In this document: in pieces, positions 17,077 to 27,600 of the stretch | Layout of the letters: each line of letters begins with the position of its first letter | Numbering within the stretch: position 1 is the first letter of the stretch | Assembly: GCF_021191705.1 (NCBI RefSeq) | Contig: NZ_JAIWPU010000033.1 | Span: 19,727-83,726 of the forward strand | Length of the DNA: 64,000 bases | Direction: 5' to 3' | Origin: Proluteimonas flavola | Lineage (GTDB): Bacteria; Pseudomonadota; Gammaproteobacteria; Xanthomonadales; Xanthomonadaceae | Notes under the pieces: generated by a model | Seen by the model: the letters and a program-made list of their open reading frames with translations, nothing else | Told to the model about the DNA's origin: nothing | The model's database searches: none | Program-made: the position numbers and the translations under genes

Positions 17077-19880
17077 TCTCCGCGCCGGCCTATCGTGGCG
17101 ATGCCGCAATCAAGGCGCAGGTCGTTGCGCAGTTGCGCATGCTGGAGCAGTCGGGGACCTGGGTGGAGCGGCCGATCCATTGGAACGGCATGGCCGGCAG
17201 TCTCGTCGGTAGCGTGCTGCAGGGCGAGGACCTGGACGTCTGGGAGGCGGAGATCGGCATGCCGAAGTGGCTGGCGCTGCTGGTCGACGGCGTGCTGGTC
17301 GGTGCGCCGAGCATGCGCGAGGGGGTTACGCGGGGGATCGGTCTGATGGAGGGCATCGCCCCCGGCGCTGCGCTGGAGACCGCCGGCAGCCGTTGCCTGT
17401 TGGCCTGGCTGGAAGGGCGCACGCAGGGCCTGTCGACGATGTGTCCGCCGGGGCCGCTGGCCGATGCCCTCGACGCGGTGTGCGCGCTGCATCGCAGGCG
17501 CGTGACCGGCCAGACTGTCGCACCGGCCGACTGGCGCCGGGTGCGTCGCCAGGCGCTGGCCATCACCGACGCACTGGAAGCCGATAGCACGTGGGCAGCG
17601 ATCGGCGCTTGCGTCGAGGCCGCGGCTTGGGATCCTGCAGCCTCGCGCACCGCGGTGTCCGATACGCTGCGCTGCTGGATCCGGGCGACGGCGGCGTTCG
17701 AACTCGAGCGTCACGGCTGGACCAAGGTCGATGATGATCGGATCCGTGCGCTGTTGAACCAGCTCCATGCGGATGCCAAGGCGAAGACCGGGGACGACGA
17801 CAGTTTCATCGACGTCTTCCTGTTGCTGGAACGGCACCATCCCGGGGAAGCCACCCGGCTCAAGGCGCATATGGCCCGCCAGCGCGCGCAGGCCGGGATC
17901 CAGTGGCGGTTGGCCGCCGATCTGCTGGACATCGCGCTGGATGTCGTGCCGGTGGCGGCGGACCTGATCTCCCGCGACCATCTGTTCGCCAATCCGGCCC
18001 GCGCTGGCATGAGCATCAGTCCCGATGGCCAATGGCTGGCCTGGCTGGCCAACGGCGACGGGGTGATGAACATCTGGGCCGCGCCGCGCGTGACGCCTGG
18101 CGCTGCGCGTCAGGTCACCCACGACCGGCATCGGGGCGTGCATGGCTTCAGCTGGACGCGGATGCCGGGGATGCTGCTGTTCTCGCAGGACTGCGATGGC
18201 AATGAGAACTGGCGCCTGTTCGGGGCGGATCTGGCGAGCGGCGAGGTGCGCGGCCTCACCCCCGCCAATCCGCAAGTGCGTGCCGGCGTGCACAGCATCA
18301 GCCGGACCCGGCGCGAGCAGGTGCTGGTGACCTTGAACGAACGCGATCCGCGTTACCCGGATCTGTACCTGTTGGACCTGCGTAGCGGCGCGCTGGAACT
18401 GCTGGAGGAAAACCCGGGCTTCTCGGGCTATCTGGTCGATGACGGCTATCGCGTGCGGCTGGCGGGGCAGGGCACCGCCGATGGCGGCAGCCAGTTGCTG
18501 CGGCGCGATGGACAGGGTCAATGGCAGCCGTGGATCGTGCTGTCGCCGGAGGATGCCAACGCGTCCGGGCCCACGCACTTCAGTGCCGATGGCCGCACCC
18601 TGTACTTCCGCGACAGCCGCAGCCGCGACACCGCGGCGCTGGTCGCGATCGATGTCGACAGCGGTACGACCACCTTGCTGGCAGAGGATGCGCGCGCCGA
18701 CATCGGCGGCACCCTCAACGACCCGACCGACTACCGGCCGCTCGCCTATGGCGTCACCTACGAACGCTACAGGCTGCACGTGCTGGACGAGTCGATCCGT
18801 GACGATATCGCGTTCCTGGATGGACAGGGCATCGGAGAATGGACCCTGGGCAGTCGCACCGAGGACGACCGCCTGTGGCTGGTCTCGGCCTCATCGGACG
18901 TGCGGCCCAGCGCGACGTACCTGTACGACCGGACGGCGCGCACCCTCGAGAAACTATTCGATCTGCGCCCGCAACTCGCCCGAGCGCGGCTGGCGCGCAT
19001 GCAGTCGACCACGATCGAGGCGCGCGACGGCCTCAAGCTGGTGTCCTACCTGACCTTGCCGGTCGAGGCCGACACCGGTGCCCCGCTGCACGCGCGTCGT
19101 CCGTTGCCGACGGTACTGCTGGTGCACGGCGGCCCCTGGGCGCGCGATGGTTTCGGCTACAACAGCATGCATCAGTGGCTTGCCAACCGTGGTTATGCGG
19201 TGCTGTCGGTGAACTTCCGCGGTTCGAGCGGGTTCGGCAAGACGTTCATGACCGCCGCCGAAGGCGAGTGGGGCCGGCGGATGGACGAGGATCTGGAAGA
19301 TGCCGCGCAGTGGGCGATCGCGCGCGGCATCGCCGATCCGGTGAAGCTGGCGATCTTTGGAGGCAGCTACGGTGGATACGCGGTGCTGTCGGCGCTGACC
19401 CGCTACCCGGACCGCTACGCCTGTGGCATCGACGTGGTGGGGCCCTCCAACCTCGAAACCCTGCTGGCCTCGATCCCGGCCTACTGGGAGTCGGTACGCA
19501 GGATGCAGTACCGCGCCATCGGCAACCCGGACACCGAGGCCGGCCGTGCGTTGCTGCGCGAACGCTCGCCGCTGCATCGCGCATCGGCGATCCGCAGGCC
19601 GCTGTTGATCGCCCAGGGCAGCAACGATCCGCGGGTCAAGCAGACCGAGTCCGAGCAGATGGTCGCGGCGCTGAAGGAGAACGGCATCCCGGTGACCTAC
19701 GCGCTGTATCCCGACGAGGGCCATGGTTTCGTCCGTGAAGCCAATCGCATGTCGTTCAATGCGCTGTGCGAAAGTTTCCTGGCCCGCCATCTCGGGGGGC
19801 GCGAGGAACCATGGACGGCGCAGGACTTCCCCGGGACGTCGCTGCGCATCGTCGAAGATGCGCAGCGCAAGGCGGCCTGA
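17073..19880 (+). CDS. Cytosolic S9C-type peptidase with a novel N-terminal domain
   Basis: 935 residues. About 300 N-terminal residues form a mostly helical domain I do not recognise ([57 protein letters not shown]). Then come a seven-bladed propeller ([31 protein letters not shown]) and an alpha/beta hydrolase with [17 protein letters not shown] (Ser765), GSNDPRVKQ (Asp852) and DEGHGF (His884). This is a complete dipeptidyl-/acyl-aminoacyl-peptidase triad. There is no signal peptide, so it should cut peptides in the cytosol. The start overlaps the thioredoxin stop (ATGA region) and the stop overlaps the next start by one base. Confidence 0.9.
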   Translation: MISAPAYRGDAAIKAQVVAQLRMLEQSGTWVERPIHWNGMAGSLVGSVLQGEDLDVWEAEIGMPKWLALLVDGVLVGAPSMREGVTRGIGLMEGIAPGAALETAGSRCLLAWLEGRTQGLSTMCPPGPLADALDAVCALHRRRVTGQTVAPADWRRVRRQALAITDALEADSTWAAIGACVEAAAWDPAASRTAVSDTLRCWIRATAAFELERHGWTKVDDDRIRALLNQLHADAKAKTGDDDSFIDVFLLLERHHPGEATRLKAHMARQRAQAGIQWRLAADLLDIALDVVPVAADLISRDHLFANPARAGMSISPDGQWLAWLANGDGVMNIWAAPRVTPGAARQVTHDRHRGVHGFSWTRMPGMLLFSQDCDGNENWRLFGADLASGEVRGLTPANPQVRAGVHSISRTRREQVLVTLNERDPRYPDLYLLDLRSGALELLEENPGFSGYLVDDGYRVRLAGQGTADGGSQLLRRDGQGQWQPWIVLSPEDANASGPTHFSADGRTLYFRDSRSRDTAALVAIDVDSGTTTLLAEDARADIGGTLNDPTDYRPLAYGVTYERYRLHVLDESIRDDIAFLDGQGIGEWTLGSRTEDDRLWLVSASSDVRPSATYLYDRTARTLEKLFDLRPQLARARLARMQSTTIEARDGLKLVSYLTLPVEADTGAPLHARRPLPTVLLVHGGPWARDGFGYNSMHQWLANRGYAVLSVNFRGSSGFGKTFMTAAEGEWGRRMDEDLEDAAQWAIARGIADPVKLAIFGGSYGGYAVLSALTRYPDRYACGIDVVGPSNLETLLASIPAYWESVRRMQYRAIGNPDTEAGRALLRERSPLHRASAIRRPLLIAQGSNDPRVKQTESEQMVAALKENGIPVTYALYPDEGHGFVREANRMSFNALCESFLARHLGGREEPWTAQDFPGTSLRIVEDAQRKAA

Positions 19881-20359
19881 TGGACGCGAGCGTCCCCGGT
19901 TCGCGCCAGCGCCAGTGGGCATCGTCCGCAATCGCGAAGATCGAGGCCGATTTCAACCGCGCCGCCGACACCCACCTGATTCCGATATCGATACCGGGAT
20001 GTCCCGGCATCGACATCTATCTCAAGGACGAATCCAGCCATCCAACGGGGAGCCTCAAGCATCGGCTGCCACGCTCGCTGTTCCTGTACGCGCCGGCCAA
20101 CGGCTGGTTGCGCGAAGGCGCGCCGGTGATCGAGGCCTCCAGCGGTTCGACGGCGGTGTCGGAGGCGTACTTCGCGCGGCTGCTGGGCCTGCCATTCGTC
20201 GCGGGGGTGCCGGTACGACGCCCCGGACTGGTATGTCCGCAACGGCATCGAGACCGCGCAGGCCACGATCGCCGTCGAACAGGCATGGCAGGGCGGCAAC
20301 CTTCCGCCGATAGTCCGTCGTGGCCGGGGCAGCGACGGCGGCGCGTGCGCCAGCCGTGA
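19880..20359 (+). pseudogene. PLP-dependent cysteine synthase-like gene with internal deletion
   Basis: The frame starts at the ATG overlapping the peptidase stop and reads 110 residues of a cysteine-synthase-like enzyme, including [17 protein letters not shown] (PLP lysine) and [20 protein letters not shown]. After GLPFVAGV the sequence jumps to what is normally the C-terminus: in another frame, [19 protein letters not shown] and [12 protein letters not shown]. Family members are about 350 residues, so roughly 200 central residues are gone and the junction is out of frame. Lys is present but the enzyme must be dead. Its intact form would have acted on cysteine or a related amino acid released by the peptidase. 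Confidence 0.8.
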
Positions 20360-20658
20360 GGTGTGCGCCGCTGCGCGCGCTGGGAGGTGCGATGACGTGC
20401 CTGGTGTGTCCCGTGTCCGACGTCCAGCCGCCCGCTCCGCACCACCATGCGGAGAGAGAACGAGGTCGGATCGACGGCCAGATCTGCGCTGGAAGCGTTC
20501 CCGCGCGAGTACGAGGCGCAAGGGTATTGAGCGCGATGCGCGTGATTGCCGATATCGATGTCGCCTCGATCCGAAAGGGTGTCTATCGACACTCGAGAGC
20601 GAAGTTCATCCTTTAATATCGTTCGGACGGACCGGTAGATCCGTAGAGGCTCGAACGT

Positions 20659-21357
20659 GTGAACAACGCTGATGCGGTGCGGACCAGGATCGCGGTGGTC
20701 GAGGACGACGCCGAATTGCGGGAGGAAGTGCTGCTGCCGCTTCTGCGGCACGAAGGGTTCGAGGCCGTTGGAATGCCGAGCGCATTGTCGCTCTACCGTG
20801 ATCTGGTGGCGACGCGTTTCGACCTGATCCTCCTCGATGTCGGGTTGCCCGACGACGATGGCTTTGCGATTGCGCGTCATCTTCGCAATGCGGCGCCGAA
20901 GATCGGCCTGGTCATGCTGACCGGCCATGCATCCGATACAAGCCGTCTCAGGGGGCTGGAGGCAGGTGTCGATGCCTATCTGACCAAGCCGATCGACGCC
21001 GCCGAACTGGTGGCAACCCTGCGGAATCTCGAACGGCGTCTTGATTTCGGCGAGCCGGCGCCAGCCCAGGCGGGTTGGAAGCTCGATGCGCGTGGCTGGC
21101 AGATTCTGCTGCCGGATGGACGTGCAATCGAACTGAGCCTGCCCGAGCGACGACTCATGGCGCAACTTGCGGCGATGCCGAAAGAACCGGTGACGCGTGA
21201 AGCGCTGATCGCCGCGCTCGCCGAAGACGTCGATGATTTCGATCCGCATCGGCTCGAAATGCTGATCCATCGACTGCGCAAGAAATGCCTGCAGGCGACG
21301 GGCCACGAGTTGCCCGTTCGCACGGTTCGCGGCGTCGGTTACGTGCTGGCGTGGTGA
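20659..21357 (+). CDS. OmpR-type response regulator, orphan
   Basis: 232 residues from a GTG. The receiver domain has VVEDDAELREE, phosphoacceptor LILLDVGLPDDDGF (D60), LTGH and DAYLTKPID (Lys about 112). The C-terminal winged helix reads LSLPERRLMAQLAAMPKEPV and ends VRTVRGVGYVLAW. No histidine kinase gene flanks it. The gene after it is a giant surface protein, transcribed in the same direction but behind a terminator-like hairpin. The upstream gap 20360-20658 shows no gene. Confidence 0.9.
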   Translation: MNNADAVRTRIAVVEDDAELREEVLLPLLRHEGFEAVGMPSALSLYRDLVATRFDLILLDVGLPDDDGFAIARHLRNAAPKIGLVMLTGHASDTSRLRGLEAGVDAYLTKPIDAAELVATLRNLERRLDFGEPAPAQAGWKLDARGWQILLPDGRAIELSLPERRLMAQLAAMPKEPVTREALIAALAEDVDDFDPHRLEMLIHRLRKKCLQATGHELPVRTVRGVGYVLAW

Positions 21358-21539
21358 CGGATTCTTAATCCGGTGCGTTTCGCTTGGCTGCCCAGGGCAG
21401 CGCTCGAGTGTGGATACAAGCGGATTCGGCCTGCCGGCTGAAACAGACGCCGGGAGCGCTTCGCCTTGCAAGATTCGGTGAGGAAGCGTGCGTGCCTCAC
21501 CGCGATGCCTGCTGTCTAATTCCGCCCGTTGTTAGGGGG

Positions 21540-21563
21540 GGCGCCGCGCTGTCGGCGCCTTTT
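21540..21563 (+). terminator. Terminator-like hairpin after the response regulator
   Basis: GGCGCCG, a CGCTGT loop and CGGCGCC are followed by TTTT. A seven-pair GC stem with a short T-run fits a Rho-independent terminator. It lies 120 bases before the giant surface-protein gene, where it could also act as a leader element. Confidence 0.55.
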
Positions 21564-21685
21564 CATGTCTTCGCAAACGCCGCTCCAGGTGAAAGGTCTC
21601 CGGCCTTCTGCCTGGAGCAGTGCATGCGCGCGCTGCGTGGGTGATCGAGCAGCGATGTGGACGACGGGAACGAGGAATGAGCAGC

Positions 21686-24600
21686 ATGAGTCAGCTGAGC
21701 GGACAGACACATCTTCAAGTCGCGACACGGATGCGCCGTGCAATCGCAGGGCGGGGACGCTGGCTGATTGCAGTCTGCCTGCTCCTGCTTGTGCACGGTC
21801 TGGCGCATGCGCAGCTCAGCGAGCGCCACAGCTTCAACGTGCGTGGCGACGTGGAAATAATCGGCAACGCGCTGCTGACGTGCGCGAGCTGCGATCAGTC
21901 CAACAGTGGACTCAGCAACGGTTCGGCGATGGCGATGATGTTCGTCAACGTCGACGATGCAGGGTTGCCGTCCGGTGTCCCGCAGAATTCGTCGACGGCG
22001 ACGCTCGCCCTGCCCACGGGTGCCAGAGTCCTGTCGGCTGGCTTGTACTGGGGCGGCCGCGCCGGACCGACCGATGCCGACCGCGGGCGCCTGCAGTTCA
22101 GGACGCCGACCGGCACGTACGAGACCCAGACCGCGTCCGCCGGCAATCTGCACACGTTCAACGACCAGGGTGACGCGGCGAGTCGTCCCTATACCGCCTA
22201 TGTCGACGTCACAGCGTTGGTCGCCGCGTCCGGCAGCGGTACATACGCCGCTGGCGGCCTGACTTCGGAGACCGGCAACAGCAATGGTGGCGGCCTTGGC
22301 AACTATGGTGGCTGGGCGCTGATCGTCCTGTACGAACACGACAGCAAACCCTATCGCCGCCTGATGGTGTTCGACGGCAATGCGGGCACCGTGGGCAGCG
22401 GCAACCCACGTGCAGTGTCGGTGGCGGGACTGCTGACACCGGCGGTGGGTCCGTTCACCGCCTACATGGGCGCGCTCGTCTGGGAAGGGGATGGCGGCAT
22501 CACCGGAGACCAGTTCCAGCTCACCGGGGCCGATGTGCTCAACGGCGGTGCGCTGCAGGATGCACTCAGCCCGAGCAACAACTTCTGGAACAGCGGGATC
22601 ACCCGCCTGGGCGAACGCTTCACCGCGAAGAATCCGGACTATGCCAACCAGTTCGCCGTCGATCTGAAGCTGGTCGACATCTCCAATACGCCCGCCAATG
22701 CGGGACGGCCGCGCCTGGACAACAGCGCGACCGGTGCGACCCTGACCTTTACCAGTACCGGCGACGCGTATTTCCCGCATGCGCTGGTGTTCGTGACCGA
22801 CATCTTCTTCCCCGATGTGGTCACTTCGCTGTCGAAGCAGGCACGCCGTGCCGCCACGGGCGAGGTGCTGGGGTCGACCAGTGAAGTCCGTCAGGGCGAG
22901 GAGATCGAGTACGTCGTCGCCTTCACCAACAACGGACAGGATGGCGCCACCCGCGTCGTCGTGACCGATCCGATTCCGGCCAACACCAGCTACGTGCCGG
23001 GTTCGCTGGTCGTGGTCAGCAACGCCGACGGTGCAGACAGCGGAAGCATGACTGATGCATCCGGCGACGACCTTGCCGAATACGATGCCGCCAACAACCG
23101 CGTCGTGTTCCGGATCGGCACGGGTGCCGACGCGGCCACCGGCGGCATGCTCGCACCGGACCAGTCGGCGTCGATGTCGTTCCGCGTACGTGTCGACACT
23201 GCCACGCCGGCTGGCGAGTTCATCCGCAACGTCGTGTCGATGCGCCACAACGCGCAGACCGTGCCCCTGCCGGAGGATGTCGAAGGCGAGGCCGAAGCCA
23301 ATGTGATCGGCCCGGTTGTCGCTGCCGCCGACGACATCGGGTTCTGCCCGGTCGATGGTGGCTTCTTCAACATCATCGACGGCGTGGGCATCTACCAGTA
23401 TTCGCCGACCTCGGCGACGGACAGCCGTGTCGCCGGCCTGGACTTCCCGGTCAGCGGCAACCTCAACGGCCTGATGGTCGATCCGACCGGGCGGACCCGC
23501 CTGCTGTTCCATCAGGCGTCGGGCGGCGTCGTCTGGGCCTACGACCCGACGCATCCGACCAGCCCCGGCTGGTACAACACCGGCGCGACGATCAACGCGA
23601 ACCTGCCGCGCGGCGGCATGACCTCGGCCGGCGTGGGGTACCTGATCACGGCCGCGACGCGGGCCGGCACCGGGGCGACCGCGCAGATGTACCGGCTCGA
23701 ACGCGACGGCGACTACGGCTATCGACTCGCCGGGCAGAGCACGCTGACCTACGACGTGGCGCCGAGCGACTTCGGTTCCGGCGACATTGCGTTCGACAGC
23801 CTCGGCGTGGGCTGGCTCGTGGCCGGCAACGACCTGTTCCGTGTGGACGTCGAGGCGGGCACCGCGACCCGTCAGCAGAACTTCACCGGTGCACCGGCTG
23901 GCGTGAACTACGCGGGCGCGGCGTTCGGCGGGGACGGCCGCCTGTACGTGGTCAACAACAGTGGCGGCACCTATTACGCGATGGACCTCGCGCAGGGCAC
24001 GATGGCAGTCGTCGGCACCTCGTCGAGCGGCGTCGGCCGCGACCTGGCCTCGTGCACCTTCCCGGCCATTGCCCCGGCCGAGCTGCAGGTCGCCAAGACC
24101 CTGGCGTCGATCATGCGTGACGGTGCCGCCGTGCCGGCCGGCGAGTCCGCCGCGCCGGGCGATCTGCTCACCTACGACATCGAGATCCGTCACGTCGGCG
24201 GTACCCAGGCGGCCACCGTATTCGCCGGCGATGTCGTGGAAACCACGCCGGCCAACACCACGCACGGCGCGATCGCGGACGATTTCGCCTGCACCGGCAA
24301 TACCTGCAGCAACGCCGAAGTGCGCAACATCCTGCCCGGCCAGAGCACCACGTTCTCGTTCGCGGTCCAGATCGATGCCGCGCTGCCGTCCACGGTCAGC
24401 CAGATCGCCAACGCGGTGACGGTCAACGGTATCGACTGCGCGGCGGCCGGCAACGACTGCGACGAGACCACGCCCATCGACGTCGCGCCGGCGCTCACCT
24501 CGTCCAAGGCGCTGACCGCCGTCAATGGCGCGGCGCCTGCAGGCCCGGTCGCGGTCGGCGACGTGCTGACCTATACGGTGATTGCGAGCAACAGCGGGAA

Positions 24601-27600
24601 CGTCGCGCTGCCGACGGTGACCGTCACCGATGCACGTATCACGCCGGATGCCATCAGCTGCGCACCGCTGTCGGCGGGCGCGAGCTGCACCCTGGTCGGC
24701 ACCTACACGGTGACGCAGGCCGATGCGAATGCCGGCACCATCGCGAACACCGCAGTCGTCACCACGCCGGACACGCCCGAGCTCTGTCCGGCCGGTTCGA
24801 CCTCGACGATCTGCCTGCCCACTGTCGAGATTCCGACCGAGACGCCCGAGCCGTCGCTGACGATCGTCAAGACCGCGGGCGCGCCGAGCGGCAACACCGC
24901 CGGCAGCACCATCGCGTACGCGTTCCTGGTCACCAATACCGGCAACGTCACGATTGCCGATATCGCGATTGACGACGCCCAGCTCGACGCCGCGGCCGTG
25001 TGCCCGGTGACGACGCTGGCGCCGGGTGCGAACACCACCTGCACCGGCACGCACACGATCACCCAGGCCGAGGTCGACGCCGGCGAGGTGCGCAACACCG
25101 CAACTGCGACCGGCACGCCACCGGGCGGCGGCACCACGACGAGTCCGCCGGACGACGAAGACGTGACGCTCGACATCGAGCCGTCGCTGACGATCGTCAA
25201 GACGGCCGGCGCGCCGAGCGGCAACACCGCCGGCAGCACGATCGCCTACACCTTCCTGGTGACGAACACCGGCAACGTGACGATCACGAATGTCGTGATC
25301 GACGACGCCCAGCTCGATGCCGCGGCCGTGTGCCCGGTGACGACGCTGGCGCCGGGTGCGAACACCACCTGCACCGGAACGTACACGATCACCCAGGCCG
25401 AGATCGACGCCGGCGAAGTGCGCAACACCGCGACCGCGACCGGTACGCCGCCGGGTGGCGGCACGACGACGAGCCCGCCGGACGAGGCGGATGTCACGAT
25501 CGCGCGCAATCCGGGCATGTCGACCAACAAGGCGCTGGCTGGCAATGCGGACGAGGATGGCAGCGGCACCGTCACGCTCGGCGATACCCTCACCTACACG
25601 ATCACCGCGACCAACACCGGCACGGTCACCCTGGCCAACGTCGAGGTGCGCGACGATCGCATCACGCCGGCGCGCATCGCCTGCGCCAGCCTGGCACCCG
25701 GTGCGGACTGCGTGCTGACCGGCATTTACGTGGTCGCCCAGGCCGACGTGAACGCCGGGCAGGTCATCAATACCGCGACGATCAGCACCGGCGATCCGGC
25801 CGTATGCCCGGCCGGCGATACGTCCGCGGCGTGCCAGCCGACGGTCACGATCGGCGTAACGCCCTACGAGATCGTCGCGACTGACGACAACTACGGCCCG
25901 GTCAACGGCGCCGATGGCGATCCTTCGGTCGGCAACGTGCTGGACAACGACACGCGCAACGGCGTGCCGGCGACGCCGGACACAGTGACGATCACGGTGG
26001 GCACGCTGCCGCCGGGCATCGTGGTCGATCCGGCCACGGGCGTGGTCGGCGTCGAGCCGGGTACCCCTGTGGGCGAGTACACCTTCGAGTACACGATCTG
26101 CGAAGTGCTGAACCCGTCGAACTGCGACACCGCGACGGTGACGGTCGTGGTCGAGGCGGCCGAGATCGTCGCGACCGACGACAACTACGGCCCGGTCAAC
26201 GGCGCCGATGGCGATCCGTCGGTCGGCAACGTGCTGGACAACGACACGCTCAACGGCGTGCCGGCGACGCCGGACACGGTGACGATCACGGTGGGCACGC
26301 TGCCGCCGGGCATCGTGGTCGATCCGGCCACGGGCGTGGTCGGCGTCGAACCGGGGACGCCCGCGGGCGAGTACACGTTCGAGTACACGATCTGCGAAGT
26401 GCTGAACCCGTCGAACTGCGACACCGCGACGGTGACCATCGTGGTCGAAGCGGCGGAGATCGTCGCGACCGACGACAACTACGGCCCGGTCAACGGCGCC
26501 GATGGCGATCCGTCGGTCGGCAACGTGCTGGACAACGACACGCTCAACGGCGTGCCGGCGACGCCGGACACGGTGACGATCACGGTGGGCACGCTGCCGC
26601 CGGGCATCGTGGTCGATCCGGCCACGGGCGTGGTCGGCGTCGAACCGGGGACGCCCGCGGGCGAGTACACGTTCGAGTACACGATCTGTGAGGTGCTCAA
26701 CCCCGAGAACTGCGATACCGCCACGGTCACGGTGGTGGTCGAAGCGCCGGAGATCGTCGCTGTCGACGACAGCGCGACGACCGACCAGAACACCCCGGTC
26801 ACGATCCCGGTGCTCGACAACGACACGCGCAACGGCGTGCCGGTCGACGCGGATGCGATCACGGTCGTGGAGGTCACGCCGCCGGCAAACGGCCGCATCG
26901 TCATCCAGCCCGACGGCACGGTGGTCTACACGCCCAACCCCGGGTTCTCCGGCGACGACAGCTTCGAGTACCGGATCTGCGAGATCGCCAACCCGGACAA
27001 CTGCGCGACGGCCACGGTCACGGTCACGGTGCGTCCGAACGTCGTCGAGGCGATCGACGACGACGCGGGCACCGCCGAGCCGGGCGTGCCGGCAGTGGTG
27101 GTGGTGGTGGACAACGACAGCAGCACGGGCGCGCCGCTGGATCCGGGCTCGGTCGTGGTCGTGACGCCGCCCGCGCATGGCGTCGTCGACTGCGCGAACG
27201 GCATCTGCACCTACACGGCCGAGTTCGGCTACAGCGGCGAGGACAGCTTCGTGTACCGCGTCTGCGACACGTCCTACCCGTCGCCGGTGTGCGACATCGC
27301 GACGGTGACGGTCCGGGTCGAAGGCGACGCGCCGCTGCGCATCACCAAGTCCGTGGCAGTGCGCGAGGTCAAGGTCGGCGACCTGGTCCGCTACACGCTG
27401 ACGGTGGAGAACGTGGGCAACGCGATGGTTGCCGGCGCGCAGGTGCTCGACACGCCGCCGCAGGGCTTCAGCTACGTCGACGGTTCGATCGCGAGCAGCG
27501 ACGGCGGGGCACTGGCGGTGTCGGGCCACAACCCGATCCGCATCGCCAGCCTCGACCTCGCGCCGGGCGACACCGTGTCCATCAGCTACCTGCTGCGCGT

